The notes under the pieces are model-generated. The model made no database searches. It was not told the DNA's origin and worked only from the letters and a program-made list of their open reading frames with translations. Position numbers and translations under genes: made by a program. A DNA stretch of 64,000 bases from Bog-473 sp963717455 (GTDB taxonomy: Bacteria > Actinomycetota > Acidimicrobiia > Acidimicrobiales > RAAP-2): the NCBI GenBank assembly GCA_963717455.1, contig OY970336.1:124001-188000 (forward strand), in the 5' to 3' direction. This document shows, piece by piece, positions 26,000 through 34,713 of this stretch. Every line of letters begins with the position of its first letter. Positions within the stretch are counted from its first letter, which is position 1.

Positions 26000-27481
26000 T
26001 CAGACCCCGGGGAGCGCGCCCTGGTGGGCCGTGACCGCCACCGGCTCGGGACGGCTGAGCGAGACCGGCATCGAATGGGGGACGGGCGTCGGGTAGTTGC
26101 CGGTGAAGCACGCGTCGCAGAACCCGCCGTCGGCCCCGATGGCCTCCTTCAGGTTCCCGATGCTGATGTAGGCCAGCGAGTCGGCGCCGAGGATCTCGGC
26201 CATCTCCTCCACGGTGTGGTCCGTCGCCAGCAGCTCCTCGTACGACGGGGTGTCGATCCCGTAGAAGCAGGGCCAGCGCCACGGGGGCGACGAGATGCGC
26301 AGGTGGACCTCGGCCGCGCCGGCCTCGCGCAGCATGCGGATGACCGAGCGCTGGGTCGTCCCGCGCACGATGGAGTCGTCCACCACCACCAGCCGCTTGC
26401 CGGCGATGGCGTCGGAGAGCGGGTTCAGCTTGCGCCGCACCGCGTCGGCGCGCGCTCCCTGGTCGGGCGCGATGAAGGAGCGGCCGATGTAGCGGTTCTT
26501 CACCAGGCCCTGGCCGTAGGGGATGCCGCTGGCGCGGGCGAAGCCCTCGGCGGCGGGGACCCCCGACTCGGGCACGCCCATCACCATGTCGGCCTCGGCG
26601 GGTGCCTGGGCCGCCAGCAGCTCGCCCATGCGGCAGCGGGTCTCGTGGACCTCCCTGCCGTAGAGGCGGCTGTCGGGACGCGCGATGTAGGCGAACTCGA
26701 AGATGCAGAGCCGCGGCTCGACCTCGCGCAGCCAGGGGACCTCGAGGCTCGTCGGCCCGTCGGCGTCGATCACGACGAGCTCGCCGGGCGCGATCTCGCG
26801 CACGAAGGTGGCGCCGATCACGCTGAGCGCCGGCGTCTCGGAGGCCAGCACCCAGCCCTCGGGGGCGACGGCCGGGCCGAGCCGGCCCAGGCACAGGGGG
26901 CGGAAGCCGTACGGGTCGCGCACGCCGAAGAGCCGCTCGGAGCTCATGACGACGAAGGAGAACGCGCCCTCCAGGATGGGGAGGACCAACTGCAGCGCCG
27001 TGGAGAGGTCCTCGGTCTCGGGGAACGCGTGCATCAAGAGCTCGGCGACGACGTCGCTGTCGGTGCAGATCGACCCCGGCAGCATCCCGACCTTCTCGGC
27101 CAGGGCGCGGGTGTTCGTCAGGTTGCCGTTGTGCCCGAGCGCGAAGCCGGCCCGCCCCACCGGCCGGTAGACCGGCTGGGCCCCCGCCCAGTCCGAGGAC
27201 CCGTGCGTCGAGTAGCGGGTGTGCCCGATGGCGAGATGCCCGTCGAGTCCCGAGAGGGTGCGCTCGTCGAAGACGGTCGCGACGAGACCCATGTCCTTGA
27301 CGACGGTGACGGTGTTGCCGTCGCTCACCGCCATACCGGCCGATTCCTGGCCCCGGTGCTGCAGGGCGAAGAGGCCATCGAACGTGAGGTTGGCCACCCT
27401 CATCCCGGGCGCGTAGACCCCGAAGACACCGCACGCTTCCTTCACGCGATCACCATTCTCGCACAGGGCGGCGTCATGCAT
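26000..27481 (-). CDS. purF: Amidophosphoribosyltransferase
   Basis: First committed step of purine synthesis: PRPP plus glutamine gives phosphoribosylamine. A short propeptide (MHDAALCENGDRVKEA) precedes the catalytic Cys of CGVFGVY; cleavage there would free the N-terminal nucleophile. The PRPP loop is VVVDDSIVRGTT. Cysteines in RLCIFEF, RWPCFYG and FCDACFTGNYP match the [4Fe-4S] ligands of the Bacillus subtilis-type enzyme, whose cluster makes it oxygen-sensitive. The ATG overlaps the purL end by 8 bp; GTG 27445 is an alternative start. Confidence 0.95.
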   Translation of the reverse strand: MHDAALCENGDRVKEACGVFGVYAPGMRVANLTFDGLFALQHRGQESAGMAVSDGNTVTVVKDMGLVATVFDERTLSGLDGHLAIGHTRYSTHGSSDWAGAQPVYRPVGRAGFALGHNGNLTNTRALAEKVGMLPGSICTDSDVVAELLMHAFPETEDLSTALQLVLPILEGAFSFVVMSSERLFGVRDPYGFRPLCLGRLGPAVAPEGWVLASETPALSVIGATFVREIAPGELVVIDADGPTSLEVPWLREVEPRLCIFEFAYIARPDSRLYGREVHETRCRMGELLAAQAPAEADMVMGVPESGVPAAEGFARASGIPYGQGLVKNRYIGRSFIAPDQGARADAVRRKLNPLSDAIAGKRLVVVDDSIVRGTTQRSVIRMLREAGAAEVHLRISSPPWRWPCFYGIDTPSYEELLATDHTVEEMAEILGADSLAYISIGNLKEAIGADGGFCDACFTGNYPTPVPHSMPVSLSRPEPVAVTAHQGALPGV

Positions 27482-29714
27482 CCCCCAGGGCCAGGGCCAG
27501 GTTCCGCTCCTCCGCGGCCTCCACGGCCTCGACGGGAAGGTCCACCAGTCCGCCGAGCCGCACGCGGTCGCCACCCGCCCGGCCGAGGACGACGACGGGG
27601 ATGCCGGCGGCGTCAGCCCGGGCGCACAGCTCGTCGGGGTCAGGCGTCGCCACCACGAAGCGGGAGGGCAGTTCGGTGAAGAGCTCGGCCGGATCGCTGG
27701 CCTCGAGCACGCAACCCGCACCGGCGGCGGCCGCCATCTCGGCCAGGGCCACGGCCAGGCCGCCCCCGGACACGTCGTGCACGGCGCGCACCACCCCACT
27801 GTCCGCGCCGCCCACCTGCGCCGCGACGAGCGCGGCCACGAAGGCGCACAGCGCCGCGTGCGCCGAGAAGTCGACGGCCGGCACCGAGCCGGAGCGGTGG
27901 TCCCGCCGTTCGGTGGCCCAGCGCGTCCCCTCGAGCGGGAACGACCCGTCCCCGGCGGTCCGGGCACCGAGCAGCACGACGGCGTCGCCCTCCGACCAGG
28001 CCAGCCCGGGGGGTTGCGCCCGCACGGCGTCGACGAGGCCCAGCACCCCGAGCACCGGCGTCGGGTCGATGTCGGACCCGCCGCTCTCGTTGTAGAGGCT
28101 GACGTTGCCCCCGATCACCGGCAGCGACAGCGCGCAGCAGGCCTCGGTCATCCCGTCGATGCACTCGGAGAGCTGCCACATGACCTCGGGGTGTTCGGGG
28201 TTGCCGAAGTTGAGGCAGTTCACGACGGCGACTGCTGTCGCCCCCACGCACGCGAGGTTGGCCACGCCCTCGGCCAGCACGAGCGCGGTGCCCGCCCGCG
28301 GGTCGAGCGCGCACGCCCGCGGGTTGGAATCGGTCGTGAGGGCGACGCCGCGCACCGAGGGCGGCAGCCCGGGGCCGGCGAGCCGGAGCAGCGCCGCATC
28401 GGCGCCGGGGCCGGCCACCGTGTTCAAGAAGAGCTGGTGGTCGTATTGGCGATAGACCCAACCCGCCGATCGCAGCAGTGCGAGGAGGTCGCCCGCGCAG
28501 TCGGTCGGCGGCGCGAGCGGCTCGGCCGGGCGGCGCGCCGGGGCATAGCGCGGGCGGTCGTAGAGGGGCGCGTCGTCGGAGAGCGAGGCCGCCGGCACGT
28601 CGGCCAGCACCGGGCCGTCCATGCCCTGACGAATCCGCAGCCGCCCGCCGCCGTCGGGTTCTGGCGCCGTCACCGTGCCGATGACGGTGGCCCGGACCTC
28701 CCACTTGGCACAGATGGCCGCCACCGCGGGCCAGGACTCGGGCGTGACGATGGCGAGCATGCGCTCCTGGCTCTCGCTCGTCATCACCTCCCAGGGCTCC
28801 ATGCCGTCCTCGCGCCGTGGCACGGCGGAGACGTCCACGTCCATGCCGACGCCGCCGCGCCCCGCCGTCTCGCTCGTGGCACAGGCCAGTCCGGCGCCGC
28901 CGAGGTCCTGGATCCCGACCACGAGCTTGGTGTCGAGCAGTTCCAGACAGGCTTCGATCAGCCGCTTCTCCTCGAACGGGTCCCCCACCTGGACGCTGGG
29001 TCTCTTGGTGTCGTCCGCCGCCCCTTTCTGCTCCCCGCTGAACCCGGCGGAGGCCAGGACGCTCACCCCGCCGATGCCGTCGCGGCCGGTGCTCGAGCCG
29101 AGCAGCACGGCCAGGTTCCCCGGCCCCGAGGCGATGCCGAGCACCAGCCGCTCGGTGGGGAGGGCGCCCATGCAGAGCACGTTCACGAGGGGGTTCTGGG
29201 CGTAGCAGGGGTCGAAGGTCAGCTCTCCGCCGACGGTCGGCACCCCGACCGAGTTGCCGTAACCCGAGATCCCGCTCACCACGCCCTCGACCAGCCAGCG
29301 CTGGCGGGCATCCCGCGGAAGGCCAAAGAAGAGCGGGTCCATGACGGCGAGCGGACGGGCCCCCATGGTGAAGATGTCGCGCAGGATGCCCCCCACGCCC
29401 GTCGCCGCGCCCTGGTAGGGCTCGATCGCCGAGGGGTGGTTGTGGCTCTCGATCCGGATCGCCACGGCGATGCCGTCCCCGGCGTCGATCACCCCGGCGT
29501 TCTCGCCCGGGCCGACGAGGACTCGGGCCCCCTCCGTGGGCAGCCGCCGGAGATGGAGCCGTGACGACTTGTAGGAGCAGTGCTCGCTCCACATCACGGC
29601 GTAGAGGGCGAGCTCGAGGTGGTTGGGCGGGCGACCCAGGATCTTGGCCACGGCCTCGTACTCGTCGTCGGTCAGGCCGAGCGCCCGGTGCAGGTACGGC
29701 GGCGCCTCGGCCAT
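27474..29714 (-). CDS. purL: Phosphoribosylformylglycinamidine synthase II
   Basis: Large subunit of FGAM synthase, converting FGAR to FGAM with ATP and ammonia delivered by PurQ. The 746-residue protein has the small-PurL layout, with MWSEHCSYKSSR near the N-terminus, IRIESHNHPSAIEPYQG and GVGGILRDIFTMGARP. It works with PurS and PurQ, whose genes lie 4 kb upstream on the same strand beyond an accessory insertion. ATG 29714 is preferred; an in-frame GTG lies at 29721-29723. Confidence 0.96.
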   Translation of the reverse strand: MAEAPPYLHRALGLTDDEYEAVAKILGRPPNHLELALYAVMWSEHCSYKSSRLHLRRLPTEGARVLVGPGENAGVIDAGDGIAVAIRIESHNHPSAIEPYQGAATGVGGILRDIFTMGARPLAVMDPLFFGLPRDARQRWLVEGVVSGISGYGNSVGVPTVGGELTFDPCYAQNPLVNVLCMGALPTERLVLGIASGPGNLAVLLGSSTGRDGIGGVSVLASAGFSGEQKGAADDTKRPSVQVGDPFEEKRLIEACLELLDTKLVVGIQDLGGAGLACATSETAGRGGVGMDVDVSAVPRREDGMEPWEVMTSESQERMLAIVTPESWPAVAAICAKWEVRATVIGTVTAPEPDGGGRLRIRQGMDGPVLADVPAASLSDDAPLYDRPRYAPARRPAEPLAPPTDCAGDLLALLRSAGWVYRQYDHQLFLNTVAGPGADAALLRLAGPGLPPSVRGVALTTDSNPRACALDPRAGTALVLAEGVANLACVGATAVAVVNCLNFGNPEHPEVMWQLSECIDGMTEACCALSLPVIGGNVSLYNESGGSDIDPTPVLGVLGLVDAVRAQPPGLAWSEGDAVVLLGARTAGDGSFPLEGTRWATERRDHRSGSVPAVDFSAHAALCAFVAALVAAQVGGADSGVVRAVHDVSGGGLAVALAEMAAAAGAGCVLEASDPAELFTELPSRFVVATPDPDELCARADAAGIPVVVLGRAGGDRVRLGGLVDLPVEAVEAAEERNLALALGDA

Positions 29715-29831
29715 GGTGACCACCAGGATAGAGGCCGCACCGGGCCGGGCGCGCCGCCTGGTCAGCCCCGGTGCGGCACGAGAAACCGGAACTACGCTCT
29801 GGCGTATCGAGGGGGACGGGAGGGGGTCATC

Positions 29832-31076
29832 ATGGCCGGTTCCGGTGCAGGGCAGATCGCGGTCGACCCAGGGGCGCCGTACGGGTACTCCCGCTCGGCG
29901 GAGCTCCAGCAGCAGTTCGAGCAGGCGGCGGGCGCGCTGCGCGCGTCCGACGGATGGAGCGAGGGCGGACCCACACAGCTCGTCGCGGACCTGTCCCTCG
30001 AGGGTGGCGGCGTCAAGGGCATCGGCATCGTCGGCGCCGTGTCGGCACTGGCCGAGGCCGGCTACCGATTCCAGCGGGTGGCCGGCACGAGCGCCGGCGC
30101 GATCGCGGCGTCACTCATCGCGGCGATCTCCAAGAAGGGCGACCCCCTGACGACCCTCCAGAAGTACCTCGACAACCTGACGTTCGACGCATTCATGCCC
30201 AAGGGCAAGCTCCACGCGTTCATGGACCACCACTTCGGCAATGCCGGCGAGATCCTCACCTCGGCGGAGATCCTCACGCACAAGATGGGCGTCTACGACG
30301 GTGCCTACCTCTTCACATGGCTCGAGCCGATCCTGCGTGATCTCGGCGCGCGCACCTTCGCGGACCTCAAGATCACGCAGGACGAAGACCCCGGCATGAG
30401 CCTCCCCGAGAGCCGCCGCTATCGCCTCGTCGTGCACACCTCGGACATCACCCGCGGCCAGCTCGTCCGCCTGCCGTGGGACTACGACTACTACGGCCAG
30501 GACCGGGACGCGCAGAGCGTCGTTCAGGCCGTGCGTGCGTCCATGTCGATCCCTTTCTTCTTCGAGCCGGTCACCTACACGGCGCTGCCGGCCGAGGTCG
30601 ACCTTCCCCATCCGGGCGGGGGCTCCATCGCCACCCGCTACGAGGGCGGCACGGTGACGTGGGTGGACGGCGGCATGTTGCGGAACTTCCCGATCGACGC
30701 CTTCGACCGGGAGGACGGTGCGCCGCCCCGCTGGCCCACCATCGGGATCAAGCTCTCCGCCCTCCGGACCGCCAACCCGTCCACGCAGGCGGCGGCCAGC
30801 GCCTTCGGCGAGGCGCGGGGCTGCCTGCACACGATGATGAGCGAATGGGACGACTACAGCATCGGCGCCGCGGCGGCCGGCCGCACCATCTTCGTCGACA
30901 ACGCCGGCATCTCGACCACCGACTTCGACCTGACCGCCGCCCAGCGGAACGAGCTCTTCGTGAACGGCGTTGCGGCGGCGACGTCCTTCATCATCGAGAT
31001 GGGTGCCCGGGGCCGGGTCCCGCGCACGGACAGCGAGGCGCGCCAGCTCGTGCACGAGCGGGCGGCGGCTCGCTGA
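29832..31076 (+). CDS. Patatin-like phospholipase
   Basis: A 414-residue lipid acyl hydrolase. The oxyanion loop GGGVKG, the nucleophile elbow GTSAG (Ser) and the Asp of WVDGGML form the complete Ser-Asp dyad. No signal peptide is present. ATG 29832 follows GGGAGGGGG. It sits inside the purine cluster on the opposite strand, between purL and purQ, as part of an accessory insertion. Confidence 0.9.
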   Translation: MAGSGAGQIAVDPGAPYGYSRSAELQQQFEQAAGALRASDGWSEGGPTQLVADLSLEGGGVKGIGIVGAVSALAEAGYRFQRVAGTSAGAIAASLIAAISKKGDPLTTLQKYLDNLTFDAFMPKGKLHAFMDHHFGNAGEILTSAEILTHKMGVYDGAYLFTWLEPILRDLGARTFADLKITQDEDPGMSLPESRRYRLVVHTSDITRGQLVRLPWDYDYYGQDRDAQSVVQAVRASMSIPFFFEPVTYTALPAEVDLPHPGGGSIATRYEGGTVTWVDGGMLRNFPIDAFDREDGAPPRWPTIGIKLSALRTANPSTQAAASAFGEARGCLHTMMSEWDDYSIGAAAAGRTIFVDNAGISTTDFDLTAAQRNELFVNGVAAATSFIIEMGARGRVPRTDSEARQLVHERAAAR

Positions 31077-31083
31077 GCGCTCG

Positions 31084-31589
31084 TTAGCCCGGCCGGTCGG
31101 CGCGGAGCACCACGAGGTCGCGCTCGGACCACACCACGGACGCCTCGAAACCCGCCTCGGCGAGCCAACAAAGCTGGTCGGCCGCCGTCGAGGGCCGGTC
31201 GTGGTCGCCGCCACCCGTGCGAACAGGGCGGCCTTCTCGGGGCCCTCGAGGTGATGGACGGCCAGCGCGGAGACGACGAGCTCGAAGGGGCCGGGCGGCA
31301 GGTGGTCGGCCAGCTCGGCCACCACGAGCTCGACCGGGCGCCCCTCGAGCCGGGCCCGAGCCGCCTCGAGCATCGGCGCGCTCTTGTCCACGCCCACCGC
31401 CCTCGCACCGTGGTGACGCTCCAGCACGGCGGCCAGCGTCTCACCGGTGCCCGTCCCGAGGTCGAGCACCGAGGTGGCGGCCACCCCTTGTGTCGCGGCG
31501 GCGACCGCCTCCTGCAGGCGCCCGTATGCGGGCACCTCCTCGCGCATCAGGTCCAGCTAGGTGGCCGGGTCGAAACGGAACTGGCTCAT
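31084..31589 (-). pseudogene. Class I SAM methyltransferase, decayed
   Basis: The first ten codons (MSQFRFDPAT) end at a TAG (31558-31560) where relatives have Tyr. The frame then resumes as LDLMREEVPAYGRLQ and includes the SAM loop VLDLGTGTGE. After FARVAA (about 31200) the frame is lost: in another frame the normal C-terminus AADQLCWLAEAGFEAS continues to TAA 31084. Roughly 45-50 residues (the usual LRPGGRF block) are missing at the junction. One nonsense change plus an out-of-frame deletion argue for a dead gene. It overlaps the upstream membrane gene by ATGA. Confidence 0.85.
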
Positions 31590-31998
31590 AGGGCATGGCG
31601 GCGGACCCAGGCCCAGCGCAGGACGAACAGGGACAGTCCGAGGGTCACCAGGTTGATGGCCAGCTCCACCAGGCCGTTGCCGCTCTTGCCCCAGATGCCG
31701 TGCTGGAGGTCGTAGAGCACGTCCATCCCGAAGAGGTAGAGACCCGCCCCGCCCCCGGCCAGGAGCCAGAACAGGGCCGCCCGCCGCGCCGTCTGGAGGC
31801 AGAAGGCGGCGGCGACCAGGCAGAGGGCCAGCCAGGCGTCGGCGAGGGGGAACGCGTCCTCGAACTGGGTGTACGAGGGGGTTGCCTCCGACGCCACGAG
31901 GGAGCGGTGGGTCAGCCAGGCGATCCAGTAGAGGCGATGAGCACGGCCGCCACCACAAGCACGCCGGCCAACGAGCGGCGCTCCCTGGCGGTGATCAC
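31586..31998 (-). pseudogene. Small membrane protein, frameshifted
   Basis: GTG 31998 is preceded by TACCCT with a 6-nt gap. The N-terminus reads VITARERRSLAGVLVVAAVLIA, quoted in two parts as VITARERRSLAG and VLVVAAVLIA, and then loses frame near 31933. One frame over it continues as YWIAWLTHRSLVASE, with three more hydrophobic helices ending in WAWVRRHAL. The total of 413 nt is one short of 138 codons, so a single-base loss explains it. It would encode a 137-residue membrane protein of unknown role, coupled to the methyltransferase pseudogene. Confidence 0.75.
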
Positions 31999-32121
31999 CC
32001 CTGCAGGGTAACGCCCGAAATACCGGCGTCGGGATTGTGTCATTGGTACTTCGGAATTGAGTGAAATATAAACATCGCCAATTGATGCATATGAGTGCCG
32101 TCACCGCGGCACAATGGGAAC

Positions 32122-32550
32122 ATGGCAACCAAGGGAAAGACTCCGGCTCCTCGCAAGCCCATGAGCACCGGCCACAAGGCCGCGCTTGCTCGTGGGCGGG
32201 CCGAGAGTGCAAGCGTCCGCCACTATCTCGAGGCGCTCGAGACGTCAAAGCCCAAACGGGGCCGCAAGCGCACGCCGGCCTCCATCGACCGCCGGCTGGC
32301 TGCTATCGAGGCCCAGCTCGCCTCCGCCGACGCCCTGACCCGCCTCCACCTGCTCCAGGAGCAGAAGGACCTGCTCGACGAGCGCTCGCGGACGAACCAG
32401 GTGAAGGACCTCTCGGCGCTCGAGAAGCAGTTCATCAAGGTGGCCAAGGACTATGGCCAGCGCAAGGGCATCACCTACGCCACCTGGCGGGCGGCCGGCG
32501 TCAGCGCCGCCGTCCTGCAGAAGGCGGAGATCCCCCGCTCGCGGACCTGA
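32122..32550 (+). CDS. Small basic coiled-coil protein of unknown function
   Basis: A 142-residue protein with a Lys/Arg-rich N-terminus (GHKAALARGR, KPKRGRKRTP), a central helical heptad-like stretch (RLAAIEAQLASADALTRL) and a C-terminal block KDYGQRKGITYATWRAAG that looks like a small helical DNA-binding element. The RGRKR stretch resembles an AT-hook. A nucleoid- or DNA-associated role is plausible but not shown. ATG 32122 is chosen; the open frame starts at 32095. The about 100 bp upstream is unusually AT-rich for this window. Confidence 0.65.
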   Translation: MATKGKTPAPRKPMSTGHKAALARGRAESASVRHYLEALETSKPKRGRKRTPASIDRRLAAIEAQLASADALTRLHLLQEQKDLLDERSRTNQVKDLSALEKQFIKVAKDYGQRKGITYATWRAAGVSAAVLQKAEIPRSRT

Positions 32551-32590
32551 TCAGGAGACTTCACCGAGCGGGGAGACCGTTCTCCGCCCG

Positions 32591-33780
32591 ATGGCCGAGA
32601 CTGCTCCTCCCCTGCGTCCTGGTCCGGCCTCTGACCTCATCGGTGCCGCTGGGGCGATGTCCGACTCGCAGATCAGGGCCCATCTCGACCTGCTCTTCCG
32701 CCAGAAAGCAGCCGTTGAGGGCGCCATCGTGGTGCTGCTGGGCGAGGTCGACCGCCGCCAGGCCTACCGCGCCGAGGGTGCGACGTCGGCGGAGGCATGG
32801 GCCGTGGAGCGTTTCGGAGTATCGACGCCGACGGCACGGGCGTATGTCCATCTCTCCGAGAAGGCCTGGGACATCCCCCACCTCATTGGAGGGCTCTGTG
32901 CGGGGGATCTCTCCCTCGACAAGGTCCGCGCCGTGGCAGGGGTGGCGACACCGGAGACGGACCGTGAGCTCGGTACCGAGGCTGCGGAATGCTCGGTTCG
33001 CCAGCTCGTCGAGCTGGCCCGCTCGAGGAACGGGACGAGCGAGGCCCGGGCCGCATCCGACTACGAGGGGCGGTTCCTCCGCTTCAACGACCGCTTCCGG
33101 ACACTGAGCGTCCAGCTGCCGCCCGAATCCTTCGCCGAGACCCGGGCCTGCCTCGAGGCGCGGGCCCGTCGGCTCCCCTCCGACGGCGAGACGCCGTGGG
33201 ACCAGCGACTGTGCGATGCCTTCCTCGAGCTCGTCCGCTCGTCGGTGCATGACGCGGGCGGCGGGCCTGGTGCGTCAGGCCCGTACTTCGTGGTGGCCCA
33301 CGTCCCGCTGGCCGCCCTCATGGGCGAATCGGGGGAGACGAGCGACCTTGCCGGCGAACTCGAGCGCGACGGTTTGATCAGCTGCGAAACCGTCCGCCGC
33401 ATCGCCTGTGACGCCACCATCACCCTGGGCGTCGATGACGACGTGGGCCACACGATGTACGAGGGCCGGGCCCAGAGGGAACCGACCGACACCCAGCGGC
33501 GGGAGATCATGCGGCGGGACCGCCACTGCCGGTTCCCCGGATGCACGAACCTGACCTTCACCAATGTGCACCACATCGAGGGCTGGAAACCGGGCGGGCG
33601 CACCGACGCGACAATCTCGCGCTCTTGTGCCTTCACCACCATCATCTCGTCCATACCAGCGGGTGGACAATGTCGGGGAATGCCAACTCGGAACTGACGT
33701 TCATCGGCCCCTCAGGCCGGGTCATGACGTCGCGCCCGTCCCCCCTCTGGACGACGGTGACCGCCCGGAGATCGGGCTAG
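32591..33780 (+). pseudogene. DUF222 (13E12-type) HNH endonuclease, frameshifted
   Basis: The first 340 or so residues are a normal DUF222 region (MSDSQIRAHLDLLFRQK, VERFGVSTPTARAYVHLSE, quoted in part), followed by the start of the HNH domain (RDRHCRFPGCTNLTFTNVHH, WKPGGRTD). Near 33605 the frame changes: the next frame reads DNLALLCLHHHHLVHTSGW to TAG 33780. The length is one base short of whole codons, so one base has been lost. The family is multicopy and mobile in actinobacteria. Its end overlaps purQ by 4 bp. Confidence 0.82.
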
Positions 33781-34460
33781 ACCGCGACGGAGATGGTGGC
33801 TGCTGCAGTCACCAGCGAGCGCAGCAGCACCAGCCCGTCCTCGGAGCCGAGCAGCCATGAGCTGGCGCGCTCGGGGTGGGGCATGAGGCCGACTACGTTC
33901 CCGGCCTCGTTGGCGATGCCCGCGATGGCGTCGACCGACCCGTTCGGGTTGTCCGTGTAGCGCAGCACGATGCGGTCCTCCGCCTGCAGGCGCTGCAATG
34001 TCTCGTCGTCGCAGGTGTAGTTGCCTGAGAAGTGGTTGATGGGGATCACCAGCTCTTGGTCAACCGCCGCCCCCGACGTCAGGACCGAGTGCGTCGACGC
34101 GACGACCAGGCCGACCGGCTCGCACAGGAAGCGCAGCCGCCCGTTCTTCTGCAGCGCGCCCGGGAGCAGGCCCGCCTCGGTGAGCACCTGGAAGCCGTTG
34201 CAGATGCCGATCACCGGCCCGCCGGCGCGGGCGAAGTCGGCCACCGCGTCCATCACCGGCGAGAAGCGGGCCAGGGCGCCGGGGCGCAGGTAGTCGCCGT
34301 GGGCAAAGCCGCCCGGGAGCACGACGGCGTCGACCGCCCCGAGCTGCGCGTCACCGTGCCAGAGTAGGACGCCCTCGGCGCCCGCGGCCTCGATGCCCTG
34401 CACGACGTCGTGCTCGCAGTTGCTCCCCGGGAAGACGACGACGCCGATGCGCGGCGCCAT
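33777..34460 (-). CDS. purQ: Phosphoribosylformylglycinamidine synthase I (glutaminase)
   Basis: Glutamine amidotransferase subunit that supplies ammonia to PurL. The 227-residue protein has VVVFPGSNCEHD, LPGGFAHGDYLRPG, the nucleophile Cys in VIGICNGFQVL and the His/Glu pair in GLMPHPERA. ATG 34460 directly follows the purS stop codon. Confidence 0.96.
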   Translation of the reverse strand: MAPRIGVVVFPGSNCEHDVVQGIEAAGAEGVLLWHGDAQLGAVDAVVLPGGFAHGDYLRPGALARFSPVMDAVADFARAGGPVIGICNGFQVLTEAGLLPGALQKNGRLRFLCEPVGLVVASTHSVLTSGAAVDQELVIPINHFSGNYTCDDETLQRLQAEDRIVLRYTDNPNGSVDAIAGIANEAGNVVGLMPHPERASSWLLGSEDGLVLLRSLVTAAATISVAV

Positions 34461-34713
34461 CTATATCGCCTCGAGCTCGAGCCGGCTCTGCTCGATCAAG
34501 GGGTTGGCCAGCAGGCGGTCGGCCAGTTCGGTCGCCGTCGTACGCGCCGGCGCCTTCGTCGGCCGCGTCCAGCTCGAAGCTGAAGGACCGGCCCGCCCGC
34601 ACGTGGGCCACACCGTCGAAGCCGAGCGCCGGCAGCGCCCGCTCGATCGTCGCCCCCTCCGGGTCGGCGATGCCGGGCCGCAATTGCACCTCCACGCGCG
34701 CCCGGAACCTCAT
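34461..34713 (-). pseudogene. purS: FGAM synthase subunit PurS with one-base frameshift
   Basis: The N-terminal 50 residues are normal PurS (MRFRARVEVQLRPGIADPEG, FDGVAHVRAGRSFSFELDAA). The frame is then lost at a GGCGCC run (about 34550-34556). Removing one G restores EAPARTTATELADRLLANP, LIEQSRLELEAI and a TAG that abuts purQ. The gene is then 84 codons including the stop, the usual PurS size. PurS is needed for the PurLQS complex, so either the sequence is wrong here or the strain has lost de novo purine synthesis. ATG overlaps the purC stop by 4 bp. Confidence 0.88.

Noticed and set aside
33590..33620. Programmed ribosomal frameshift in the DUF222-HNH gene
   Set aside because: No slippery heptamer or downstream stimulator was seen; a single missing base is simpler.
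34540..34560. Alternative purS reading through to a longer product
   Set aside because: The unshifted frame runs deep into purQ in a non-native frame with low-complexity sequence; the shifted frame gives the exact PurS C-terminus and stop.
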